Shown here piece by piece: positions 24,299-34,084 of a stretch of DNA of 64,000 bases. The stretch is taken from the NCBI RefSeq assembly GCF_008275125.1, contig NZ_CP043473.1:2356001-2420000 (forward strand), in the 5' to 3' direction. Position numbers and translations under genes: made by a program. Each line of letters opens with the position of its first letter. Position 1 is the stretch's first letter. Origin of the DNA: Chromobacterium paludis. Its GTDB lineage: Bacteria > Pseudomonadota > Gammaproteobacteria > Burkholderiales > Chromobacteriaceae. Below the pieces are notes generated by a model. That model did no database searches, was not told the DNA's origin, and saw only the letters and a program-made list of their open reading frames with translations.

Positions 24299-24631
24299 GT
24301 GGACACGAAGACGCTCATCGGCAAGCAGGTGCAATCGCTGCGCAAGCGCAAGGGCCTGTCTCAAGAGACCTTGGCCGAATTGGTGGGCATAGACGCCAAA
24401 TCGCTCAGCCGACTGGAGCGTGGCGCGCACTACCCCTCCATAGAAACGCTGGAGAAGATGGCCACGGCGATGAACTTCGAGCTGAAGGACTTCTTCGACT
24501 TCGACAACCGGCCATCGGTGGAGGAGCTGCGCAATCAGGTCATACGCGCGGCCCAGGAGGCGAACTACGAACTGCTGGCCAAGATGGTCGGTGTGCTGCT
24601 GGAGCCTGCACGTCCGCGCCAAACCCACTGA
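24299..24631 (+). CDS. XRE-family transcriptional regulator
   Basis: 110 residues. An N-terminal helix-turn-helix (IGKQVQSLRKRKGLSQETLAEL … LSRLERGAHYPSIETLEKMA) of the Cro/CI type, then a short helical tail (VEELRNQVIRAAQEANYELL) that may mediate dimerisation. The start is GTG 24299 with AGGAG 9 bp ahead. It lies immediately before tRNA-Gly, and its last two thirds recur truncated at 6387-6597. Its operators at 24193-24241 point to autoregulation and control of the divergent membrane protein. Confidence 0.9.
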   Translation: MDTKTLIGKQVQSLRKRKGLSQETLAELVGIDAKSLSRLERGAHYPSIETLEKMATAMNFELKDFFDFDNRPSVEELRNQVIRAAQEANYELLAKMVGVLLEPARPRQTH

Positions 24632-24831
24632 CACCGGCCGGCGTTCCGCATGAATCTTTTCGCATCAATCACTTAGCGATTTTAAATCCGCAGCCACTTC
24701 AAAATCCGCTTCAGCGATTAATCTTGCAGTGCCGCAAAACCTTGCCAACCCCGTTGAAACCCGCTAAATTCGTGGGCTCCAGCGAAGCGCGCGGGTGTAG
24801 CTCAATGGTAGAGCAGAAGCTTCCCAAGCTT
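24421..24831 (+). repeat. Right 411-bp direct repeat flanking the island
   Basis: Gap-free partner of 6387-6797. Here it is part of a complete regulator gene and a complete tRNA, so this copy is the working one. The two copies differ at several clustered positions, for example around 24681-24688 and 24718-24733, so they come from two related loci rather than one fresh duplication. Confidence 0.9.
24742..24770 (+). promoter_or_regulatory. tRNA-Gly promoter
   Basis: TTGCCA at 24742-24747 and TAAATT at 24765-24770 with a 17-bp spacer, placing transcription start about 13 bp before the tRNA. The same pair and spacing are kept in the truncated left copy. Confidence 0.6.
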
Positions 24832-24864
24832 ACGACGAGGGTTCGATTCCCTTCACCCGCTCCA
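24791..24864 (+). tRNA. tRNA-Gly(CCC)
   Basis: 74 nt with encoded CCA. The acceptor strands GCGGGTG / CACCCGC pair, the D arm is GCTC/GAGC, the anticodon loop TTCCCAA gives anticodon CCC, and the T arm contains GGTTCGATTCC. It closely resembles E. coli glyU. The first anticodon-stem pair looks mismatched (G with A), a small oddity. The anticodon arm is the crossover region of the island. Confidence 0.93.
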
Positions 24865-24923
24865 GCCGCTTCCCTCTCCTCACAGAACAACCCTGCATGC
24901 ATAGCCTCTCCGAGCGAAATCCA

Positions 24924-27074
24924 ATGAAATTGAACTCAGGCCGGCTGTGGCTAAGAATCTCGACTTACGGCTTGTTGGCCGTGGTAGCGGCGCTGCTGTT
25001 GATCCGCGCCCTGATTTATTGGCAATTCGATGAAAGCGCCGTGCGCAGCAGCTTGAGCCATGCCCTGCAAGACAGCGGCCGCACCGTGCGCATAGAAGGC
25101 CGCATCACCCCCACGGTTTTTCCATCCCCGGGTCTCGATATTGAACGCGTCAGCATCAGCGAAGCCGGCAAGCCGGACATTTTCGCCCGTGTCGAGCTGC
25201 TGCGGGTTTCCCTGGCCTGGATGCCGCTGCTGCTGGGCAATCGCGAGATCAAATCCGTAGAGCTGTACGGCCCCAGCGCCACCATCAGCCGCGGTCCGGA
25301 TGGCCGGCTCAATCTGGCGGATTTGTTCCAGCGCCATAGCCAGACCGGCTACAGCGTCAAGCTGGACCAGCTGCGCATACGCGAAGGCACCCTGCTGGTA
25401 TCGGATCAGCAGACGCATACCGACAAGCGCTTCTCCAGCATCAGCCTGGACGCGGATGGCCTGCGCGGCACCGCCAAGCTCAGCGCCGGCGCGGTGCTGG
25501 ACGATGATAAGCGTCCGGTGCGACTGGCGTTGAACACCCCGCTGTCCATACAGGACGACCAGGTCAGCCTGCCGGAGCTGGACGCGGTGGCGATCAGCAC
25601 CATCCAGGGCCTGGGCGAAACCCGGCTGGGCATTGCCGGCGCGTATAAATTCAACTTCGCCTCCCTGCAGGCCACCGGCAGCGACGTCACCGTCAGTTTC
25701 AGCAGCAGCCGCCCCAGCAGCGAGGTCAAGCTGACCCTGCCCCAGGTCAATGCCAGCCTGCACGAACTGACCATGCCATCCGGCAGCCTCAGCGCCAAGC
25801 TCAGCTACGCGCGCAGCCAGTACCAGCTGCAAGCGGCGCTGGACAATCTGAAGCTCAGCGAGAGCGGCCTATACGCCGACAAGCTGGATGGCGAGTTCAA
25901 CTGGCTGGCCGGCTCCTCCAAGGTCAACGTCAAGTTGAACGCGCCGCTGTCCCTGGCGGGATTGAACGACCTGCGCATGCAGCCGCTGAAGCTGACCAGC
26001 ACCATCACCACGCCTGCGCTGCCGCGCGGCAGGCTGGTCGCCAGCATGGACGGCATGCTGGACGGCGATCTGGACGAGCCGCGTTTCAACCTGCGCGTGG
26101 CCGGCAAGCTGGACGGCTCCGACGTGTCCGCTACGCTGAGCCAGTACGGCCTGATCAAGCCGCGCCACGAGGCCATGCTGTCCATAGGCAAGCTGGACCT
26201 GAACCGCTACCTGCCTGAGACCCACGGCGACCCGGTGGCCATCTTCCAGAATGCCGATGAGATTCCGTTGGACTGGCTGGACTTCTTCGACCTGAACGGC
26301 AAGGTTTCCATCGGCGAGCTGGAAATGGGCCGCTTCCGCATCAACAACATCAGCAGCAATGTGCGCATCAACCCGCGCGCCTTCGAGCTGGACCAGATGT
26401 CGGCCGACATCTACGACGGCCGGCTGCAGGGCGACGCCTCGCTCAGCCGCCGCGAAGTGCCGCACCTGGAGGTGAAACAGACGCTGCAAGGCATGAAGAT
26501 ACGCCCGCTGCTGATGGACCTGTTCAACTTCAGCCGGCTGGATGGCAAGGGCAACGGCAAGATAGACGTCAGCGCGGACGGCAAATCCTTCGTCGAGCTG
26601 CGCAACACCCTCAGCGGCGATGCCGCCTTCAGCCTCAACAACGGCGCCCTGACCGGCATCGACCTGGTGGCCGCCTTGAAAAACCTGCCGGCGGAGCTGA
26701 AAGAGTGGAACAGCACGGCGCAGAACGACCAGAAGACCACCTTCTCCACGCTATCCACCAGCCTGAAGTTGGACAAGGGCGTGGCGCGCAGCCAGGACCT
26801 GAAGCTGGCCTCGCAGCTGGTCAACGTCAAGGGCGGCGGCAAGCTGGACCTGAAGCAGAGCATCGTCGACTACGCGCTGGACGTGCAGGCCAATCCGCAG
26901 GAGTTCGCCCGGCTAAAAGGCGTCAACGTGCCGCTGAAGATCACCGGCCCGATCAACGCGCCGGTCTACGCGCTAGACTTCAACGCCATGGTCAAGGGCA
27001 AGAAGACGGAAAGCGAGAAACAGCAGGCGCTGAAGCAGCAGTTGCAAAAGCAAATCACCACGATTCTGCCGTAA
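24924..27074 (+). CDS. AsmA-family inner-membrane protein
   Basis: 716 residues: one N-terminal membrane helix (TYGLLAVVAALLLIRALIYW) and a long periplasmic part with the AsmA pattern, an N-terminal VRIEGRITPTVFPSPGLDIERV with LLRVSLAWMPLLLGNREIKS and a C-terminal FSLNNGALTGIDLVAALKNL with LKLASQLVNVKGGGKLDLKQ. Family members are bridge-like proteins linked to outer-membrane lipid balance. ATG 24924 is preferred to 24897, which has no ribosome site. It is the first gene beyond the tRNA and is chromosomal core. A terminator follows. Confidence 0.92.
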   Translation: MKLNSGRLWLRISTYGLLAVVAALLLIRALIYWQFDESAVRSSLSHALQDSGRTVRIEGRITPTVFPSPGLDIERVSISEAGKPDIFARVELLRVSLAWMPLLLGNREIKSVELYGPSATISRGPDGRLNLADLFQRHSQTGYSVKLDQLRIREGTLLVSDQQTHTDKRFSSISLDADGLRGTAKLSAGAVLDDDKRPVRLALNTPLSIQDDQVSLPELDAVAISTIQGLGETRLGIAGAYKFNFASLQATGSDVTVSFSSSRPSSEVKLTLPQVNASLHELTMPSGSLSAKLSYARSQYQLQAALDNLKLSESGLYADKLDGEFNWLAGSSKVNVKLNAPLSLAGLNDLRMQPLKLTSTITTPALPRGRLVASMDGMLDGDLDEPRFNLRVAGKLDGSDVSATLSQYGLIKPRHEAMLSIGKLDLNRYLPETHGDPVAIFQNADEIPLDWLDFFDLNGKVSIGELEMGRFRINNISSNVRINPRAFELDQMSADIYDGRLQGDASLSRREVPHLEVKQTLQGMKIRPLLMDLFNFSRLDGKGNGKIDVSADGKSFVELRNTLSGDAAFSLNNGALTGIDLVAALKNLPAELKEWNSTAQNDQKTTFSTLSTSLKLDKGVARSQDLKLASQLVNVKGGGKLDLKQSIVDYALDVQANPQEFARLKGVNVPLKITGPINAPVYALDFNAMVKGKKTESEKQQALKQQLQKQITTILP

Positions 27075-27100
27075 CGGCAAGCCAGGCCAGCAAAGACAAC

Positions 27101-27126
27101 GCCCCGGATATCCGGGGCTTTGTTTT
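27101..27126 (+). terminator. Intrinsic terminator after the AsmA gene
   Basis: GCCCCGGATATCCGGGGC palindrome followed by TTTGTTTT. It lies between convergent genes. Confidence 0.85.
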
Positions 27127-27144
27127 ATCCAGGCGGACTGCGGC

Positions 27145-29115
27145 TCACTCGCCCTGCAGGATGCGGGACTCGGCCAGCGCCAATTGCTCCGGCGTGCCCA
27201 GCAGCACCAGGATGTCGTCGGTCTGCAGTTCGAAGCTATCGTCGAAGTCGGTGCGCCGCGCACGCTGGCGACGGATGGCCTTGACCTCCACCCCGGCATC
27301 GTCCAGCCGCAAGGCGCCCAGCGGCTGGCCGATGGCATAGGCGCCGCCGCACACCTGCACGCTGAGCAGGCGCGGCACCATGGCGTCCTCCAGGCTCTCC
27401 ACTTCATCGCTGCTGCCGCGGAAGAAGCCGCGGAACAGATCGTAGCGCTCCTCCCGCACGGTGCGGATGCGGCGCAGCACGCGGCTGGGCGGCACCCCGG
27501 CCTCCAGCAGCGCCTGAGAGGCCAGCATCAGGCTGCCTTCCATCACCTCGGCCACCACCTCGTCGGCGCCCGCCTGGCGCAGCGTATCCAGGTCGCTGTC
27601 GTCCACCGTGCGCACGATGACCGGCAACTCAGGCCTCGCCTCGCGCACCGTGTGCAGGATGCGCATCGCGGCATGGGTGTCGGCAAAGGTCACCACCACC
27701 ACCTTGGCCCGCATCAGCCCGGCGGCGATCAGCACCTCCTTCTTGCCGGCGTCGCCGAACACCACCGGGTCGCCGGCCTCGCCCGCCTCGCGCACGCGCT
27801 CCGGGTCCATGTCCAGCGCGAACATATTGATATTCTCCGCCTCCAAGAGCCGCGCCAGCGCCTGGCCGCTGCGGCCATAGCCGCAGATCAGCACGTGATC
27901 GCTCTTGCTCATGCTGGCCACCAGCATCTGGTGCAAGTCCAACGATTGCAGCATCCAGTCCTGCTTGATCAGGCGGCGGGTGATGCGATCGCCGTACAGG
28001 ATGAGGAAGGGCGCGATCAGCATGGACATCAGGATGGCCGCTATCGCCGCCTGGGCCATGACCGTCGGCACCAGTTTCAGATTCATCGCCAACGCCAACA
28101 GCACGAAGCCGAACTCACCGCCCTGCGCCAGCGCCAGCGCCGCGCGCATGGACTCGTTGGCGCGGTGGCCAAACAGGCGCGCCAGGCCAAACACCACGCC
28201 CAACTTCAAGGGCAGCAGCAAGGCCAGCAACAACAGCACCACGCCGAAATGCTCGAACAGGATGGACAGCTCCAGCCGCATGCCCACGGTGATGAAGAAG
28301 AAACCAAGCAGGATGTCGCGGAAGGGCTTGATGTCCTCCTCCACTTGGTAGCGGTACTCGGTTTCCGAGATCAGCATGCCGGCGACGAACGCGCCGAGGG
28401 CCAGACTGAGGCCGGACAGCTCGGTGAGCCAGGCCACCCCCAGCGTCACCAGCAACACATTGATCATGAACAGCTCGCCGGAACGCTGCCGCGCCACCAG
28501 ATGGAACCATGGCCGCACCAGCCGCTGGCCGAAGAACAGCAGCAGCGCCAGCACCACCACCACCTTGCCGCCGGCCTTGGCCAGGTCCCACCACAGGGTA
28601 TCGCTGCCGCTGGCAAAGGCCGGCAGCAGAATCAGCAAGGGCACCACGGCGATGTCCTGGAACAGCAACACGCCGATGGCCAACTGGCCATGCGGCTGGT
28701 TCAGCTCCAGCCGCTCGGTCAGCAGCTTGCTGACGATGGCGGTGGACGACATCGCCAGCGCGCCGCCTATCGCCAGGCTGGTCAGGGGACTGCCGCTGAA
28801 CCAGCCTATGACCAGCCCCACCAGCAGCATGGTGGCCAACACCTGGGCCAGGCCCACGCCAAACACCAGCTGCCGCATCGCACGCAGCTTGGGCAGGGAA
28901 AACTCCAGGCCTATGGTGAACATCATGAACACGATGCCGATCTCGCCCAGAAATGCGGTTTCCTCGCCTTGCGGTATCAGGCGCATCACGCCGGGGCCGG
29001 CCAGAAAGCCCACCACCAGATAACCCAACATCGCCGGCACCCTCAGGCTGCGGCACAGCGTCACCACCAACACGGCGGCCAACAGAACGAGAACGATGGG
29101 GGCCATGGAATGCAT
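27145..29115 (-). CDS. Kef-type monovalent cation:proton antiporter (CPA2)
   Basis: About 656 residues: some 12 membrane spans (GYLVVGFLAGPGVMRLI, GEIGIVFMMFTIGLEFSL, LFQDIAVVPLLILLP, GAFVAGMLISETEY), then a cytosolic TrkA-N NAD-binding domain with Rossmann motif LICGYGRSGQALARLLEAEN, and a C-terminal TrkA-C domain (FDDSFELQTDDILVLLGTPE). It likely exchanges K+ (or Na+) for protons under ligand control. ATG 29115 is used because GGAGA lies upstream; the longer frame would begin with TTG. KefB and KefC differ mainly in gating partners and cannot be told apart here. Confidence 0.92.
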   Translation of the reverse strand: MHSMAPIVLVLLAAVLVVTLCRSLRVPAMLGYLVVGFLAGPGVMRLIPQGEETAFLGEIGIVFMMFTIGLEFSLPKLRAMRQLVFGVGLAQVLATMLLVGLVIGWFSGSPLTSLAIGGALAMSSTAIVSKLLTERLELNQPHGQLAIGVLLFQDIAVVPLLILLPAFASGSDTLWWDLAKAGGKVVVVLALLLFFGQRLVRPWFHLVARQRSGELFMINVLLVTLGVAWLTELSGLSLALGAFVAGMLISETEYRYQVEEDIKPFRDILLGFFFITVGMRLELSILFEHFGVVLLLLALLLPLKLGVVFGLARLFGHRANESMRAALALAQGGEFGFVLLALAMNLKLVPTVMAQAAIAAILMSMLIAPFLILYGDRITRRLIKQDWMLQSLDLHQMLVASMSKSDHVLICGYGRSGQALARLLEAENINMFALDMDPERVREAGEAGDPVVFGDAGKKEVLIAAGLMRAKVVVVTFADTHAAMRILHTVREARPELPVIVRTVDDSDLDTLRQAGADEVVAEVMEGSLMLASQALLEAGVPPSRVLRRIRTVREERYDLFRGFFRGSSDEVESLEDAMVPRLLSVQVCGGAYAIGQPLGALRLDDAGVEVKAIRRQRARRTDFDDSFELQTDDILVLLGTPEQLALAESRILQGE

Positions 29116-29183
29116 GGTCGGCGGGGTCTCCAGGGGTGGCGGCAAGGAATGGCAACAAAGGAATGCACGCGACCAAGCAAAAG

Positions 29184-29212
29184 TTGCACCAGCTCGCGCA
29201 TCATTCGATTAT
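29184..29212 (+). promoter_or_regulatory. Putative promoter of the kds/lpt operon
   Basis: TTGCAC at 29184-29189 and GATTAT at 29207-29212 with 17 bp between. The predicted start is about 17 nt before the kdsD ATG, so the leader would be short. Confidence 0.4.
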
Positions 29213-29235
29213 AACCTTTGATATACTTTTGCCTT

Positions 29236-30216
29236 ATGGAAAAAATACAAGACATCCGCCGCCTGGAAATGGCGCGCGAGGTCCTGCAAGCCGAGGCCAC
29301 GGCGCTGCACACGCTGGCCGAGCGACTGAACGGCGACTTCCTCGACGCCGTCGAGGCCATTCTCGCCTGCAGGGGCCGCGTCATCGTCACCGGCATGGGC
29401 AAGTCCGGCCACGTCGCGCGCAAGATCGCCGCCACCCTGGCCAGCACCGGCACCCCCGCTTTCTTCGTGCATCCGGCCGAAGCCGCCCACGGCGACCTGG
29501 GCATGATCACCGCCGACGATGTGGTGATCGCGCTGTCCAACTCCGGCGAATCCGGCGAGGTGGTGGCCCTGCTGCCAGCGCTGAAGCTGAAAGGCAGCAA
29601 GCTGATCGCCATGACCGGCCGCGCCGAATCCACGCTGTCGCACGAGGCGGACATTCTCTTGCACACCCACGTGGAGCGCGAGGCCTGCCCGCTGAACCTG
29701 GCGCCCACCACCAGCACCACGGCGCAGATCGCGCTGGGCGACGCGCTGGCGGTGACGCTGATGGAAGTGCGCGGCTTCAGCCAGAGCGACTTCGCCTTGT
29801 CCCACCCCGGCGGCAGCCTGGGCCGCCGCCTGCTGGTGCATGTGCGCGACCTGATGCACGCCGGCGACGCCCTGCCCCGCGTCGCGCCCGGCACCCTGCT
29901 GAAGGACGCGCTGCTGGAAATGTCGCGCAAGCGGCTGGGCATGGTCACCGTCATCACGGACGGCGGCGACCTGCTGGGCATCTATACCGACGGCGACCTG
30001 CGCCGCACCCTGGAAAAGGGCGCGGACGTCTACCGCCTGACCATAGACGAGGCCATGAGCCGCTCTCCGCGCACCATGCAAGCCGACAAGCTGGCGGCGG
30101 AGGCAGGCTTCCTGATGAAGCAGCACCAAATCACCAGCCTGGTCGTCGTCGACGCCGACGGCAAGCCGGCGGGCGTGCTGCACATGCACGACCTGCTGCG
30201 CGCCGGCGTGTTTTAA
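29236..30216 (+). CDS. kdsD: Arabinose-5-phosphate isomerase
   Basis: 326 residues. Converts ribulose 5-phosphate to arabinose 5-phosphate, the first step to Kdo for lipopolysaccharide. An N-terminal SIS sugar-isomerase domain (VIVTGMGKSGHVARKIAATL, VVIALSNSGESGEVVAL, ALSHPGGSLGRRLL) is followed by two CBS domains (VRDLMHAGDALPRV, SPRTMQADKLAAEA). ATG 29236 (MEKIQDIRRLEMAREVL) is used; the frame upstream of it has no ribosome site. It heads the operon with kdsC and lptCAB. Confidence 0.95.
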   Translation: MEKIQDIRRLEMAREVLQAEATALHTLAERLNGDFLDAVEAILACRGRVIVTGMGKSGHVARKIAATLASTGTPAFFVHPAEAAHGDLGMITADDVVIALSNSGESGEVVALLPALKLKGSKLIAMTGRAESTLSHEADILLHTHVEREACPLNLAPTTSTTAQIALGDALAVTLMEVRGFSQSDFALSHPGGSLGRRLLVHVRDLMHAGDALPRVAPGTLLKDALLEMSRKRLGMVTVITDGGDLLGIYTDGDLRRTLEKGADVYRLTIDEAMSRSPRTMQADKLAAEAGFLMKQHQITSLVVVDADGKPAGVLHMHDLLRAGVF

Positions 30217-30259
30217 CTCCCGCCGCCCGGCCGCAAGGCCGGCGGCCGCAAGGACAGAT

Positions 30260-30784
30260 ATGCGCATGATTTCCGAGCAGGCCCGCAAGGTGAAACTGCT
30301 GATCATGGATGTGGACGGCGTGATGACCGACGGCCGCATCTTTTACAACGCCCAGGGCGAAGAGAGCAAATCCTTCTACGTGCAGGATGGTCTGGGCCTG
30401 CGCCTGCTCAGCCGCACCGGCGTGCAGCTGGCCATCATCTCCGGCCGCGCCGACCGCTGCGTGGAGCACCGCGCCCGCGCGCTGAAGATAGACCACTACT
30501 ACGGCGGCGTGCATGACAAGAAAGTGGCGCTGGCCGACTTGCTGCAAAAAACCGGTTTCTCCGCCGAAGAATGCGCCTTCATCGGCGACGACCTGATCGA
30601 CCTGCCCATCCTGACCCGCGTCGGCCTGGCGGTGGCGGTGCCCGAGGCGCCGCCGCAAGTGCGACAGCACTGCCACTATGTCACCGGCAACCCCGGCGGC
30701 CACGGCGCGGTGCGCGAACTGGTGGAGCTGATCATGCAGGCGCAGGGCACCTTCGACGCCATCATCGCGGAATACCTGGCATGA
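30260..30784 (+). CDS. kdsC: Kdo-8-phosphate phosphatase
   Basis: 174 residues, a HAD-family phosphatase lacking a cap domain. Nucleophile motif LLIMDVDGVMTDG, motif II IISGRA, and CAFIGDDLIDLPIL with the metal-binding acids. It removes the phosphate from Kdo 8-phosphate to release Kdo for activation by KdsB, which is also in the window. The stop overlaps the lptC start (ATGA). Confidence 0.96.
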   Translation: MRMISEQARKVKLLIMDVDGVMTDGRIFYNAQGEESKSFYVQDGLGLRLLSRTGVQLAIISGRADRCVEHRARALKIDHYYGGVHDKKVALADLLQKTGFSAEECAFIGDDLIDLPILTRVGLAVAVPEAPPQVRQHCHYVTGNPGGHGAVRELVELIMQAQGTFDAIIAEYLA

Positions 30785-31350
30785 TGCGCCTGCTGCGCTC
30801 CCACCGGTTGTTCCCGGTGCTGCTGATCGGCCTCACCGCCATGCTGACGCTGTGGCTGGACCAGATTTCGCGCTGGGACACCCGCCACCGCGAGCTGGAC
30901 CCGGACAAACCGGAATACGTAGCGGAAAACCTGGTGGCCACCCGCTACGACGAACACGGCAAGCTGATGGACCGCCTGATCGCCAGCCGCATGTGGCAAT
31001 ACCCCGGCAAGCCGGAAGCGTATTTCGAAAAGCCGGACCTGTACCAGTACCAGCAAGGCGTGCTGCAATACCACGTCATCGGCGAAACCGGCCGTTACAA
31101 CAACAAGACGCAACAGGCATACTTCGACAAGAACGTCACCCTGATCAAACCCGCAGACTCGCAGCAGCCGGAAATCCGCATGCTGAGCAGCGCGATGCTG
31201 GTGGACACCGGCAAGGAGGTGGCCAGCTCCAAGGCCCCGACGGCGATCTACCGCGGCCACTCCGAAGCGCACTCCATCGGCTTCCTGTACCAGCACCAGC
31301 AAGGGCTGCTGACTCTGCTTTCCAGAACCAAGATCATCTATGCCAAATAA
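30781..31350 (+). CDS. lptC: LPS export protein LptC
   Basis: 189 residues: one N-terminal membrane helix (LFPVLLIGLTAMLTLWLD) and a periplasmic beta-jellyroll (NLVATRYDEHGKLMDRLIAS, YFEKPDLYQYQ, VTLIKPADSQQPEIRMLSSA). It takes lipopolysaccharide from the LptBFG transporter and hands it to LptA. The ATG overlaps the kdsC stop by 4 bp, and the stop overlaps the lptA start. Confidence 0.94.
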   Translation: MMRLLRSHRLFPVLLIGLTAMLTLWLDQISRWDTRHRELDPDKPEYVAENLVATRYDEHGKLMDRLIASRMWQYPGKPEAYFEKPDLYQYQQGVLQYHVIGETGRYNNKTQQAYFDKNVTLIKPADSQQPEIRMLSSAMLVDTGKEVASSKAPTAIYRGHSEAHSIGFLYQHQQGLLTLLSRTKIIYAK

Positions 31351-31884
31351 ACCCCGCATCCTGCTGGCCGGCCTGCTGCTGGCCGCCGCCGCGCTGGCCC
31401 AAGCCGAACAGGCCGACCGCGACAAGAACATCGAAATCACCAGCGACAACGGCTGCGTTTCGGAGCTGAAGAACAAGAACGTCTCCACCTGCAGCGGCAA
31501 TGTCGTGGTGGTGCAAGGCACGCTGCGCCTCACCGGCGACAAGCTGACCGTGAGCCAGGACAAGGACGGCAACCAGACGCTGCACGCTACCGGCCGCATC
31601 GTCACCTTCCGCCAGAAAATGGACAACGACGGCGGCTGGGTAGAGGGCCAAACCAGCGTGCTGGACTACGACAGCGCCAAGCATCTGGTGGTGCTGACCG
31701 GCAATGCGCGCGTCAAGCGCAACGGCGACCTGTCCATCGGCAATGTGATCCGCTACAACACCCTGGACGAAACCTTCGAAGTCGTGGGCGGCGGCCCGTC
31801 CGCCAGCGGCCAGGGCCGCGCCGTGGTCATCATCCAGCCCAAGAAAAAGGCCGCCTCGCAACCGGCCGGCGGGGCAGCCAAGCC

Positions 31885-31888
<4 letters not shown>
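31340..31888 (+). CDS. lptA: LPS transport periplasmic protein LptA
   Basis: 182 residues with a signal peptide ([20 protein letters not shown]) and the OstA-type jellyroll ([40 protein letters not shown]). It forms the periplasmic bridge that carries lipopolysaccharide to the outer membrane. It overlaps both neighbours, as expected for a tightly coupled lptCAB unit. The tail is Lys/Pro/Ala-rich. Confidence 0.95.
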
Positions 31889-32613
<725 letters not shown>

Positions 32614-32616
32614 GCG

Positions 32617-34014
32617 ATGAAGCAGGCACTACAGCTCAAGGTTTCGCAACAGCTGACGCTGACGCCGCAGCTGCAACAGTCCATCAAGCTGCTGCAGCTT
32701 TCCACGCTGGACCTGCAGGCCGAGGTGGAGCGCTTCCTGCTGGACAATCCGCTATTGGAGCGCGGCGACGAGCCGCGGGACGGCGAGTCCGCATCCGAAA
32801 GCCAGGATAGTTCGACGCCGGACGAGCCGGCCGACAGCCGCGACGACAGCGTAGGCGAGCTGATGGACTGGGGCGCCGGCAGCCGCGCCCAGGGCGGCGG
32901 CGACGACTACGACCCCATGCTCAACGTGCCCTGCCCGGTCAGCCTACGAGAGCACCTGCTGGCCCAGCTGGGCGAAATCGCCCTGCCCCGCCGCGACGAA
33001 GCCATCGTGCGGCTATTGATCGAGGAGCTGGACGACGACGGCTATCTGCAATCCAGCCTGGACGAACTGGCCAGCCATCTGCCGCTGGAACTGCTGCTGG
33101 ACAGCGACGAACTGGCGGTAGGCCTGGCGCTGCTGCAGCAGTTCGACCCGGCCGGCGTGGGCGCGCGCACGCTGGCGGAATCGCTGCAGCTGCAATTGCA
33201 GCGCCTCCCCGCCGCGGAGCCCGGCCATGCCCTGGCGCTGGCCATCGTCCGACAACACCTCGCGCTGCTGGGCGGCCGCGACTACGCCAAGCTGAAGAAG
33301 CTACTGGGCTGCACCGATGCCGAGCTGCGCGCGGCGCAGGCCCTGATCGCGCGGCTGAACCCGCATCCGGCCACCGGCTTCCATCACGGCGATGTCCACT
33401 ACGTGATCCCCGACATCAGCGTGCGCAAACTCAAGGGCCGCTGGGTGGCGGAGTTGAACCGCTCGGCCGTGCCGCGGCTGCGCGTCAACCAGCTGTACGA
33501 ACGCATGCTGGCCGACAGCCGGGGCCAGGGCGGCGAAATGTCGGCCCGCCTGCAAGAGGCGCGCTGGCTGGTGAAGAACATCCAGCAGCGGTTTGACACC
33601 ATTCTGAAAGTGGCGGAAGCTATTGTTGAACGTCAACAATTGTTCTTTGAACAAGGCGAAGTGGCGATGCGCCCGCTGATCCTGCGCGATATCGCAGAGG
33701 AACTGGGCCTGCACGAATCCACCGTATCCCGCTCCACCAGCCAAAAATACCTGCTTTGTTCGAGAGGTTTGTTCGAACTCAAGTATTTCTTCGGCAGTTC
33801 GTTGGAGACTGAAAGCGGTGACGAGTGCTCCGCCACCGCCATCAAGGCTCACATCCGCGGCATGATAGAAGGCGAAAACCGGGCGAAGCCGCTGTCCGAC
33901 AGCGCCATCGCCGACGCGCTGGCCAAGCAGGGAATACAGGTTGCCAGACGCACCGTAGCCAAGTATCGTGAAGCCATGCAGATTCCGGCGGTGAATCTGC
34001 GCAAGGCTCTGTGA
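32617..34014 (+). CDS. rpoN: RNA polymerase sigma-54 factor
   Basis: 465 residues. Region I is the Gln/Leu-rich LTLTPQLQQSIKLLQLSTLD, followed by an acidic region II (about 50-110). The core-binding part follows, then the helix-turn-helix (ILRDIAEELGLHESTVSRST) and the RpoN box (VARRTVAKYREAM) near the C-terminus. It directs transcription from -24/-12 promoters of nitrogen and other genes with enhancer-binding partners. Downstream hpf, ptsN, hprK and rapZ make the classical rpoN neighbourhood of Betaproteobacteria. Confidence 0.97.
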   Translation: MKQALQLKVSQQLTLTPQLQQSIKLLQLSTLDLQAEVERFLLDNPLLERGDEPRDGESASESQDSSTPDEPADSRDDSVGELMDWGAGSRAQGGGDDYDPMLNVPCPVSLREHLLAQLGEIALPRRDEAIVRLLIEELDDDGYLQSSLDELASHLPLELLLDSDELAVGLALLQQFDPAGVGARTLAESLQLQLQRLPAAEPGHALALAIVRQHLALLGGRDYAKLKKLLGCTDAELRAAQALIARLNPHPATGFHHGDVHYVIPDISVRKLKGRWVAELNRSAVPRLRVNQLYERMLADSRGQGGEMSARLQEARWLVKNIQQRFDTILKVAEAIVERQQLFFEQGEVAMRPLILRDIAEELGLHESTVSRSTSQKYLLCSRGLFELKYFFGSSLETESGDECSATAIKAHIRGMIEGENRAKPLSDSAIADALAKQGIQVARRTVAKYREAMQIPAVNLRKAL

Positions 34015-34084
34015 GGAGTCAGCACAAGAATACAATGCCGCCCGACAACCCGCCCGGGCGGTCAACACCAGAAGGAGCTAGGGT

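Noticed and set aside
27184..29214. Open frame of 676 codons opposite the Kef antiporter gene
   Set aside because: His/Gln/Arg-rich antisense translation of a GC-rich gene; the minus-strand frame has clear membrane and TrkA motifs.
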